5,593 nucleotides of DNA, from assembly GCA_031259185.1 (NCBI GenBank), contig JAIRLV010000185.1, positions 1 through 5,593 on the forward strand. Reading direction: 5' to 3'. Positions within the stretch are counted from its first letter, which is position 1, and every line of letters begins with the position of its first letter. The notes under the pieces were generated by a model. It saw only the letters and a program-made list of their open reading frames with translations, searched no databases and was not told the origin of the DNA. Shown here one piece after another: positions 1 through 5,593 of this stretch. The DNA comes from Elusimicrobiota bacterium. GTDB lineage: Bacteria; RUG730. Both the position numbers and the translations under genes were made by a program.

Positions 1-1
1 A

Positions 2-622
2 AAATATACAATATTGAGAACACTTTTTTTTATTTTAGGGTTTAGTTTTACTTTTGTAATATTAGGGGTTTTTGCAAAATATTTTTCTTTATTTGTTTTT
101 TCAAATAAAAAAATTTTCAATTTTGTTATTGGATTATTTTTAATATTTTTTGGATTACATTTATTAGGTTTTTTTAGATATATATTTTCTTATAGATTTA
201 CTTTTTTTAAAAAACATTCAAAAATTTATTCTTTTTTAAATTTTTCAAATATAGAAAAAAGATTTGATATAAATAAAATAGGTAATAAATTTCAAAATTT
301 ACAAAAAAATAATATCGGGAAATTATTATGGAATTTTATTTTTGGAGTTGTTTTTAGTTTTTCATGGACTCCTTGTGTAGGACCTATTCTGGGAAGTATC
401 CTAATGCTAGCATCAGCTCAGGAAAGTATAAAACAATCAACTCATTTACTTTCAATTTATTCTCTCGGTCTTGCATTGCCTTTTTTTACAGCAGTAATTT
501 TTTTTGATTTTTTGTTTTCTAATTTTAAAAAAATTTTTAAATATTTAAACATACTTCAGATATTTATAGGATTTGTTATTTTATTTTTAGGAATTTTTAT
601 AATAAATGAAAAAATTTTATAA
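2..622 (+). CDS. ccdA: CcdA/DsbD-type cytochrome c biogenesis (thiol-disulfide) transmembrane protein, 5'-truncated by the window edge
   Basis: Proteins of this family sit in the inner membrane and pass electrons from cytoplasmic thioredoxin through a cysteine pair to periplasmic thiol proteins, for example those serving cytochrome c maturation or disulfide reduction. The reading frame is open to the left edge. The TTG at 14 lies inside a membrane segment and is not a credible start, so residues are numbered from it only for convenience. Five hydrophobic segments are visible at about 2-22, 33-57, 106-134, 142-168 and 176-196. The third carries the family signature SWTPCVGPILGS, with Cys121 as the second redox cysteine. 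The first segment, with its SPC-type cysteine, must lie outside the window. Roughly 207 codons are visible, against a usual 220-240. The basic loop at about 58-105 seems long for the family. The gene ends 105 bp before the acyltransferase, so a shared transcript is possible but unproven. The family call is firm; the electron-accepting partner is unknown. Confidence 0.85.
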   Translation, partial: KYTILRTLFFILGFSFTFVILGVFAKYFSLFVFSNKKIFNFVIGLFLIFFGLHLLGFFRYIFSYRFTFFKKHSKIYSFLNFSNIEKRFDINKIGNKFQNLQKNNIGKLLWNFIFGVVFSFSWTPCVGPILGSILMLASAQESIKQSTHLLSIYSLGLALPFFTAVIFFDFLFSNFKKIFKYLNILQIFIGFVILFLGIFIINEKIL

Positions 623-727
623 AATAAAAAATATTTAAACAACTAATATCATTTTTAGTCTTCTAAATTGGATTAATTTTACTCAATAATTCAAAAAATT
701 AATTTTTTAAGGAGAACTTATATAAAT

Positions 728-1687
728 ATGAATAATATATTAAAAAATTTTAACTTTTGTATAGATAATACGATTAAAGAAAAAATCAAAACTTTTTCAA
801 AAAAAATAAGATTAAAAATAGAATCATACATATTAATATGTTTATCTTTTATATTTTCAAAATTGAATATAAAATTATCATATATTTTAGCAAGGATTTT
901 AGGAATTTTAATATATTTTTTTATTCCAATTAGAAAAAAAGTTGCTTATTATAATTTGAAAAGAGTTTTTAGGAAAAAATCTAATAGAGAAATATATGCT
1001 ATTATAATGAAAATGTATATAAACTTTTCTTATTTTTTTTTAGAATCAATTATAATGAAAAAATTAAGAATTGATAAAATTTATGGACTAAAAGATAATG
1101 TCAAAGTCTATGGATTAGAAATTTTACAAGAAGCTGTAAATAAAGAAAAAGGAGTGATTTTGTATACGGGACACATTGGGAATTGGCATGTAATGGGACA
1201 AAAATTAGTAGAATTAGGTTTTCCAATAAATAATGTTATAAAAAGACAAAGGAATCCATTCATTTTTGAAAAAGAAATGAATACTATGTTAAATGCTGGT
1301 ATGAAAATTTCCATTTTACAAAAAACTCCAAAAAATATTTTTCAAGCTTTGAAAGAAAAAGACGTAGTAGAATTTTTAGCGGATCAAGATGCAGGGAAAG
1401 ATGGTATTTTTGTAGATTTTTTTGGATTAAAAGCTTCTACTGCGGTGGGACCAGCTCTTTTTAGCCTAAAACTTGGCAGTCCTTTAATATTTGCAGTAGA
1501 TATTCGTGAAAAATTTTATAAACATAAAATATTCATTGAAAAAATTGATTATACTAGCATTGACGACAAAGAAAAAGATATATATAATTTAACTAAACTT
1601 TTAACACAAAAAATAGAAAAATATATAATTAGCAATCCTTCTCAATACTTTTGGTTACATAGAAGATGGTTCACTAGACCTAAATAA
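728..1687 (+). CDS. lpxL: LpxL/HtrB-family lipid A (Kdo2-lipid IVA) acyltransferase
   Basis: Family members transfer a secondary acyl chain from acyl-ACP onto lipid A precursors at the cytoplasmic face of the inner membrane. At 319 residues it is close to the usual 290-320. There is a hydrophobic N-terminal anchor at about 34-68. The motif-I region is HIGNWH (149-154), then comes DQDAGKDGIFVDFFG (219-233) followed by the conserved A-x-T-x-x-GPA (236-243), and the C-terminal YFWLHRRWFTRP (307-318) is typical of the family. The catalytic motif is normally H-X4-D/E; here His149 is kept but position 154 is His (CAT at 1187-1189), which could alter or impair activity. The start is the ATG preceded by AAGGAGA (709-715) at a long 12-nt spacing; no nearer in-frame start exists. 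mraY follows 46 bp later, suggesting an envelope operon. The family is clear; the symbol is tentative because LpxL, LpxM and LpxP paralogues cannot be separated by eye. Confidence 0.85.
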   Translation: MNNILKNFNFCIDNTIKEKIKTFSKKIRLKIESYILICLSFIFSKLNIKLSYILARILGILIYFFIPIRKKVAYYNLKRVFRKKSNREIYAIIMKMYINFSYFFLESIIMKKLRIDKIYGLKDNVKVYGLEILQEAVNKEKGVILYTGHIGNWHVMGQKLVELGFPINNVIKRQRNPFIFEKEMNTMLNAGMKISILQKTPKNIFQALKEKDVVEFLADQDAGKDGIFVDFFGLKASTAVGPALFSLKLGSPLIFAVDIREKFYKHKIFIEKIDYTSIDDKEKDIYNLTKLLTQKIEKYIISNPSQYFWLHRRWFTRPK

Positions 1688-1733
1688 AAAGTTTATAAAA
1701 AAAATATAAAAAATGGAGAGACATTAAAAAAAT

Positions 1734-2822
1734 ATGTTTTATTATCTTTATTTATATTGTAAAAGTTTTTTCTCGCCATTTAATATTTTTCAATATATAA
1801 CATTACGTTCTTTCGGAGCGCTATTGACTGGTCTTATAATAAGTTGTATTATAGCGCATCCCATAATAAAAAAACTAAAAAAATTGAAAATAGATCAACA
1901 AATTAGGCTAGATGGTCCGCAAACGCACATTGAAAAACAAGGAACTCCTACTATGGGAGGGATAATAATCATTATTAGTTTGATAATTACAACAATTCTA
2001 TGGACATTTTTAGAAAATAGGTTTATAATAATATGTTTATTGTCATCAATATATTTTGGAATAATAGGGCTCTACGACGATTATCTAAAATTTATCAAAA
2101 AAGATTCAAAAGGTTTGTCTGGGAAAAAAAAATTATTTTTACAATTCTTAATTGGGGTTATAATAGCTGTTTATTTATATTTTTATCCTACAAATTCAAA
2201 TTTTGCAATGTCTGTAGATATTCCATATCTAAAAAATGTTTTTTTTAATTTAGGTTTTTTTTACATTTTGTTTATAATTTTAGTAATAGTCGGGTCATCA
2301 AACGCGGTTAATTTAACAGATGGATTGGATGGATTGGCAATAGGGCTTATAATGTTTTCCGCTTTGACTTACACAGTATTTGCTTATCTTGCCGGTCATA
2401 TAAAATTTAGTCAATATTTAGGAATAATTTATATTCAAGGAGCTGGGGAAATTGCTGTATTTTTGGCTGGTCTTGTTGGAGCGAGTCTAGGTTTTTTGTG
2501 GTTTAATTCTTATCCAGCAGAAATTTTTATGGGAGATACAGGCTCATTATTTTTAGGCGGGATTTTAGGGGTCGTCGCTGTTTGTGTGAAACAAGAATTA
2601 CTTTTAGTTATAACCGGTGGAGTTTTTGTCGCAGAAGCTTTATCCGTGATGTTGCAAGTATTTTATTTTAGACATCATAATGGCAAAAGAATTTTTAAAA
2701 TGGCTCCTATACATCATCATTTTGAATTATCTGGCTGGAAAGAATCAAAAGTTGTGATTAGATTTTGGATTATTGGCATAGTATTATCATTGATTGCGTT
2801 AAGCGCATTGAAAATTAGGTAA
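1734..2822 (+). CDS. mraY: Phospho-N-acetylmuramoyl-pentapeptide-transferase (MraY)
   Basis: MraY transfers phospho-MurNAc-pentapeptide from the UDP precursor to undecaprenyl phosphate, giving lipid I, the first membrane step of peptidoglycan synthesis. The 362 residues align by eye end to end with the E. coli enzyme (360 residues), from the N-terminal FNxFxYxTxR region to the closing ALKIR. Signatures visible are DGPQTH (60-65), GTPTMGG (70-76), the Asp115-Asp116 pair, NLTDGLDG (193-200), FMGDTGS (265-271) and the PIHHH histidine cluster (325-329). These supply the Mg2+ and nucleotide site, and all look intact. It is a polytopic membrane protein with about ten hydrophobic segments. The ATG is fixed by homology and by an in-frame TAA at 1725-1727. 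A TGGAGAG site (1714-1720) lies 13 nt upstream, a rather long spacing. In most dcw clusters mraY is followed by murD; here a DNA methyltransferase begins 6 bp after its stop. Confidence 0.97.
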   Translation: MFYYLYLYCKSFFSPFNIFQYITLRSFGALLTGLIISCIIAHPIIKKLKKLKIDQQIRLDGPQTHIEKQGTPTMGGIIIIISLIITTILWTFLENRFIIICLLSSIYFGIIGLYDDYLKFIKKDSKGLSGKKKLFLQFLIGVIIAVYLYFYPTNSNFAMSVDIPYLKNVFFNLGFFYILFIILVIVGSSNAVNLTDGLDGLAIGLIMFSALTYTVFAYLAGHIKFSQYLGIIYIQGAGEIAVFLAGLVGASLGFLWFNSYPAEIFMGDTGSLFLGGILGVVAVCVKQELLLVITGGVFVAEALSVMLQVFYFRHHNGKRIFKMAPIHHHFELSGWKESKVVIRFWIIGIVLSLIALSALKIR

Positions 2823-2828
2823 AAATAT

Positions 2829-4394
2829 ATGGATAAATATTTAGAAAAAAATTCTTATTTAACAATATTAGAAGCCACTATTTGGGCGAGCGATTTTCTA
2901 AAAAAAAATGTTACAGCTTCAAATATAAATTATTTAATAAAGTACGGAAAAATTAAAAAATATAATTTTTTAAACAAGAAGCAGAGTTTTATAATAAAAG
3001 ATGAATTAGAAAATTATTATTTTTCAATATCAAAAAACAAAGAATTATGGAAAGAAAAGCTTGGCGAAGATTTAAATTGGGATTTGTCTTTTGATAATTT
3101 AAAAGAAAAAGATACCACAAAACATGTCCATAGATTACATCCATATAAAGGCAAATTTATTCCTCAATTAGTGGAATATTTTTTAGATTCTCATATAGAT
3201 AACTTTAAGAAAGAAATTTATTTTAAAAAAGGCGATGTAGTTTTAGATCCATTTTGTGGGAGCGGAACAACTTTAATACAAGCAAACGAAAGCGGAATAA
3301 ATGCTATTGGAGTTGATATTAGTGAATTTAATGCTTTAATTAGTAATGTAAAATTAAGCGATATTGATTTAAAATTATTAAAAGAGCAACTTGAAAGCCT
3401 AACTCATAAATTAATTGATTTTGTTGAAAATTCTACTTCATATCGTTTTGAAAATAAATTAAGCGAAATTTTGACTTCTTATAATACAAAATATTTTTCT
3501 ATGATAAATTTTAATTATACTTATAAAAATAGAGAAATAGATAAAAAAAAATATATACGCTATAAATTAAAAGAATTTTTGAAGATTTATTACGATTTAT
3601 TACATGAATACGATATAAAATTGATTATAAAAGAACCTCATAATTTTATTGAAAAATGGTATTTATTGCCAGTTTTAAACGAAATTTATTTTTTAAATAC
3701 TGAAATACAAAAAATAAAAAATAACGACGCCCTAAAAATTATTTTAAGTAGAACGATTAGAAGTTGTAGAGCAACAACTCATTACGATTTGGGAACATTA
3801 AAAAATCCAATTATTGAACCTTATTATTGTAGTAAACATTTTAGGATTTGCAAACTTTTATTTTCAATATTGAAATGGTGGAATATTTATAGTAAAGACA
3901 CAATAAAAAGACTCTCTGAATTTAGAAAAATAAAAACTAATACGAAACAGATTTGTCTGATTGGGGATAGTAGAAATATTGATTTAAATGTTGTTTTAAA
4001 AGGCAAAAAATTAGATGGAATTTTTTCAAGTCCTCCATATGTTGGGCTTATTGATTATCATGAACAACATGCTTATTCGTATGATTTATTTAATTTTAAA
4101 AGAAAAGATAATGATGAAATTGGGTCGCTTTTTAGAGGTAAAGGTATCGAAGCGCAAAAAAGTTATGTTAAAGGAATTAGCAATGTTTTAAAGAATTGTA
4201 AAAAATTTCTAAAAATTAATGCTAATATATTTTTAGTAGCGAATGATAATTATAACTTATATTATGAGATTGCAAAATTAAGCGGAATGGAGATAATGGA
4301 AGAATTTAAAAGACCCGTATTAAATAGACTTGAAGGGAAAGAGGCTTATTGTGAAAAAATTTTTAGAATGAAGATAAAGGAGCAATATGAATAG
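2829..4394 (+). CDS. Site-specific DNA methyltransferase (amino-methyltransferase, probably N4-cytosine) with N-terminal HTH; modification half of a type II R-M system
   Basis: The enzyme transfers a methyl group from S-adenosylmethionine to a base in DNA. In the 521 residues, an excisionase/MerR-like helix-turn-helix seems to occupy about 10-64. It is followed by HRLHPYKGKFIPQ (101-113), motif I DPFCGSGTT (140-148) for SAM binding, and motif II with Asp163 in GVDIS. Next come a roughly 210-residue region with no motif I recognise, probably holding the target-recognition part, GDSRNI (379-384), and catalytic motif IV SSPPY (400-404). The order I, then recognition region, then IV resembles the alpha arrangement, and SPPY favours N4-cytosine over N6-adenine. 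The companion stub overlapping its end suggests a TdeIII/MjaII-type system, a group I recall as recognising GGNCC; that specificity is inference. All motifs look intact and there is no internal stop. It starts 6 bp after mraY with only a weak TAGG, so translation may be coupled. Its composition is as AT-rich as its neighbours, so any transfer is not recent by that measure. Confidence 0.85.
   Translation: MDKYLEKNSYLTILEATIWASDFLKKNVTASNINYLIKYGKIKKYNFLNKKQSFIIKDELENYYFSISKNKELWKEKLGEDLNWDLSFDNLKEKDTTKHVHRLHPYKGKFIPQLVEYFLDSHIDNFKKEIYFKKGDVVLDPFCGSGTTLIQANESGINAIGVDISEFNALISNVKLSDIDLKLLKEQLESLTHKLIDFVENSTSYRFENKLSEILTSYNTKYFSMINFNYTYKNREIDKKKYIRYKLKEFLKIYYDLLHEYDIKLIIKEPHNFIEKWYLLPVLNEIYFLNTEIQKIKNNDALKIILSRTIRSCRATTHYDLGTLKNPIIEPYYCSKHFRICKLLFSILKWWNIYSKDTIKRLSEFRKIKTNTKQICLIGDSRNIDLNVVLKGKKLDGIFSSPPYVGLIDYHEQHAYSYDLFNFKRKDNDEIGSLFRGKGIEAQKSYVKGISNVLKNCKKFLKINANIFLVANDNYNLYYEIAKLSGMEIMEEFKRPVLNRLEGKEAYCEKIFRMKIKEQYE
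4376..4382 (+). promoter_or_regulatory. Ribosome binding site for the endonuclease stub
   Basis: AAAGGAG lies inside the last codons of the methyltransferase and 4 nt before the ATG at 4387. It is the best-spaced Shine-Dalgarno in the window and marks 4387 as a genuine former gene start. The arrangement would couple endonuclease translation to that of the methyltransferase. Confidence 0.65.
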
Positions 4395-4557
4395 CGTAAT
4401 AAAATCGAACATTAAGACATTATTAATAAATACGATAAGAAATAAATTTACTAATTATAAGCCTGAAACTTCTTATATGCCATTTCATACAAGTTTATTA
4501 GGAAAAGATAGAATTGCGTTATTTAGTTTCATACACTCATTAAATACAATATTTTAA
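4387..4557 (+). pseudogene. Truncated type II restriction endonuclease, N-terminal 56 codons (TdeIII/MjaII-like)
   Basis: This short ORF starts at an ATG that overlaps the methyltransferase stop by 8 nt and has a strong ribosome binding site, the usual arrangement of an M-R gene pair. Its peptide carries YKPETSYMPFHTSLLGKDR (24-42), then IALFSFIHSLNTIF to the end. From memory this closely resembles the N terminus of TdeIII/MjaII-family endonucleases, where the segment after LNT continues for a further 200 or more residues. Here it meets a TAA immediately after NTIF, and the next gene starts 11 nt later. No other frame downstream continues the family. The catalytic region is therefore missing and DNA cleavage should be impossible. 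The likely cause is a deletion between the endonuclease and plsC. A genuine small protein is the alternative, less likely given the family-like sequence. The family name rests on pattern memory only. Confidence 0.6.
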
Positions 4558-4568
4558 AAAATAAAAAA

Positions 4569-5147
4569 ATGCAAAATTTTATTTATGAATTTATACAATT
4601 TTTGGCAAGGATGATTTTTAGAATATTTTTTAGAGTAGAAATTGTAGGTCAAAAAAATATTCCAAAGACAGGAGCTTATATTTTCGCTTCAAATCATTTG
4701 AGTAATCTGGATCCACCGTTAGTCGGATGTTTTTCAACGAGGCATGATGTTTATTATTTTGCGAAAGAGGAGCTTTTTAAAAACAAAATTTTTGGAGCTT
4801 TTTTGAAATATATAAAAGCTTTCCCGGTAAAACGAGGAAAAGTAGATATTAATGCTATGAATTATGTTTTTGAAATACTAAAAAATAATCATTGCTTAGT
4901 TATATTCCCAGAGGGAACTAGACGAAAAAATAACAAATACTATCCTAAAAAAGGACTAGGATTTATATATTCAAATTTAAAAACGAATGTATCTATTATA
5001 CCAACAAAAGTGATAAACACTGATAAATTTTATAGCTTCAAAAAGATGCGCTTAATCTATGGAAAGCCTTTAAAACTTGATAAAAATATGAACTATTTAG
5101 AAATGAGTAAATTTGTTTTAGAAAAAATAGATAATCTTTACTTTTAA
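4569..5147 (+). CDS. plsC: 1-acyl-sn-glycerol-3-phosphate acyltransferase (PlsC)
   Basis: PlsC acylates lysophosphatidic acid to phosphatidic acid, the precursor of membrane phospholipids, at the inner membrane. The 192 residues match the short PlsC form. An N-terminal amphipathic or membrane segment covers about 1-22. Motif I is NHLSNLDPP (42-50), with His43 and Asp48 forming the intact H-X4-D pair. FPVKRG (85-90) is motif II, FPEGTRR (113-119) is motif III for phosphate binding, and IPTKV (144-148) is motif IV. The ATG is chosen because it gives the normal N-terminal length; a frame stop lies at 4524-4526 and no better start exists. Unusually, the 11 nt between the endonuclease stub and this ATG are pure A/T with no Shine-Dalgarno, unlike lpxL, mraY and the stub. 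Translation may depend on reinitiation after the stub or on a leaderless/A-rich mode. It is the last + strand gene before a convergent gene. Confidence 0.93.
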   Translation: MQNFIYEFIQFLARMIFRIFFRVEIVGQKNIPKTGAYIFASNHLSNLDPPLVGCFSTRHDVYYFAKEELFKNKIFGAFLKYIKAFPVKRGKVDINAMNYVFEILKNNHCLVIFPEGTRRKNNKYYPKKGLGFIYSNLKTNVSIIPTKVINTDKFYSFKKMRLIYGKPLKLDKNMNYLEMSKFVLEKIDNLYF

Positions 5148-5290
5148 TTTTGTATCTATCATTTTTCACATTGCTGAAACGTTTTTTTATATAGCAAACT
5201 AAAAATACACACTTCTTTGCATAGCTCTTTTGTTTTTTTATTCAATAATTTTTAATTTTATCCTTACTCCGTATCTTTAGAACTTTAGTA

Positions 5291-5326
5291 CTTGCTCTTC
5301 AAAAAATACTTTTTTTAAAGAGCAAG
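5291..5326. terminator. Inverted repeat between convergent genes, possible bidirectional terminator
   Basis: CTTGCTCTT (5291-5299) pairs perfectly over 9 bp with AAGAGCAAG (5318-5326). After one C/A mismatch, the six A at 5301-5306 can pair with T from the run at 5310-5316, giving a long stem with a tiny loop. It lies 18 bp beyond the stop of the - strand gene and 143 bp beyond plsC, where a terminator is expected. Neither flank has a clean U-tract, so a classical rho-independent terminator is not proven. The remainder of the 197-bp gap shows nothing that I can support. Confidence 0.45.
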
Positions 5327-5344
5327 CATTAATTACTTTTAAGC

Positions 5345-5593
5345 TTACGCTGCCGCTGCAATCAGTTTCACTTTTTCTACTTCTAGATCTATACCTCGGT
5401 CTTTACTAATACCTTTTATCTTGTTCGCTAACCCTAACTTCATCGCTGCTTTCTGGATCGTTCGCTTCAACCCCTCGCTCAACTTCATTAGCTTTACTGC
5501 CTTCTCATCCATACCTTCTAACTCTAGTCGCTCGCTACCTATCACTTTTACTCTATCGCTTCCAGCAACTTCTATATCCATTGTATCTGCTGA
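5345..5593 (-). CDS. C-terminal part of an unrecognised protein, running off the right edge
   Basis: I do not recognise this protein. The frame is open from the right edge to a TAA at 5345-5347, so it is probably the end of a longer gene: the first ATG inside the window (5579-5581) has no ribosome binding site, and the codons before it (Ser-Ala-Asp-Thr) remain open. The visible 82 residues are rich in Lys, Glu, Gly and Val/Leu with no Cys. Near their start is a short degenerate period-8 pattern, GSDRVKVI then GSERLELE then a third Gly. This is followed by a probable helical stretch with many Lys and Ala, and the protein ends in four alanines. No membrane segment is visible. Composition differs sharply from all other genes: three sampled 60-base lines give about 40-45% G+C, with GCG, CGA, CTA and AAG codons frequent and the - strand strongly G-rich over C. 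It converges on plsC and is not part of that operon. Recent transfer or an unusual repeat protein are both possible. Confidence 0.55.
   Translation of the reverse strand, partial: SADTMDIEVAGSDRVKVIGSERLELEGMDEKAVKLMKLSEGLKRTIQKAAMKLGLANKIKGISKDRGIDLEVEKVKLIAAAA

Noticed and set aside
14-16. TTG as the start of the CcdA gene
   Set aside because: The frame is open upstream to the window edge, the TTG falls within a membrane segment, and the first CcdA segment with its cysteine is missing, so the true start lies outside the window.
693-708. Perfect palindrome AAAAAATTAATTTTTT before lpxL
   Set aside because: It is pure A/T, expected by chance in so AT-rich a genome, and too weak as a hairpin to call a terminator or operator.
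661-727. Promoter upstream of lpxL (TTGGAT with AATAAT)
   Set aside because: The two boxes are only 11 bp apart, and boxes resembling -10 elements are ubiquitous at this A/T content.
1108-1314. - strand ORF of 68 codons
   Set aside because: It lies entirely within the acyltransferase gene, antisense to its conserved motifs, and has no ribosome binding site or family resemblance.
2033-2248. + strand ORF of 71 codons
   Set aside because: It is an out-of-frame shadow of mraY, which is intact and conserved across this stretch.
2900-2908. Nine-A tract early in the methyltransferase, a possible phase-variation switch
   Set aside because: Equally long tracts occur in mraY (A9 at 2124-2132), in lpxL (T9 at 1033-1041) and again in the methyltransferase (3543-3551). 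They reflect base composition and Lys/Phe codons rather than a specific switch.
4527-4568. N-terminal extension of plsC in the open frame upstream of 4569
   Set aside because: There is no usable start codon or ribosome binding site, and the added residues would not fit the family N terminus.
5171-5197. TTGCT/AGCAA inverted repeat after plsC as a terminator
   Set aside because: The stem is only 5 bp with a 17-nt loop, and the T-run lies inside the loop.

Overview
The window comes from a very AT-rich bacterial genome. Sampled lines of the main genes are only about 20-25% G+C. It encodes an LpxL/HtrB-type lipid A acyltransferase and MraY, so the organism should have both peptidoglycan and a lipid A-type outer membrane, which makes it a diderm. 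Phylum cannot be fixed by eye. Elusimicrobiota (Endomicrobia-like), Fusobacteriota or another AT-rich host-associated diderm would all fit.

From left to right on the + strand there are six coding features. A CcdA-type thiol/disulfide membrane transporter (2-622) is cut by the left edge. It is followed by an LpxL-family acyltransferase (728-1687) and mraY (1734-2822), and these last two form a short envelope-biogenesis run. Starting 6 bp after the mraY stop is a 521-residue DNA methyltransferase (2829-4394) with an excisionase/MerR-like helix-turn-helix at its N terminus. Overlapping its end is a 56-codon ORF (4387-4557) that looks like the first part of a TdeIII/MjaII-type restriction endonuclease whose remainder is gone. 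plsC (4569-5147) begins 11 nt after that stub.

On the - strand, converging on plsC, is the C-terminal end of an unrecognised protein (5345-5593) that runs off the right edge. Its base composition (about 40-45% G+C, strongly skewed) is quite unlike the rest. The 197 bp between the convergent genes hold the best inverted repeat of the window and nothing else that I can support.

Functionally, CcdA moves reducing equivalents across the inner membrane, LpxL completes lipid A acylation, MraY makes lipid I, and PlsC makes phosphatidic acid. This is therefore a cell-envelope neighbourhood. The odd part is the restriction-modification remnant between mraY and plsC: an apparently intact methyltransferase beside a broken endonuclease, which would leave an orphan methylase co-transcribed with envelope genes. 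I did not find a convincing new multi-gene system. The most notable items are this decayed R-M pair, a histidine where the LpxL family normally has an acidic residue in its catalytic H-X4-D/E motif, and the compositionally foreign ORF at the right edge.
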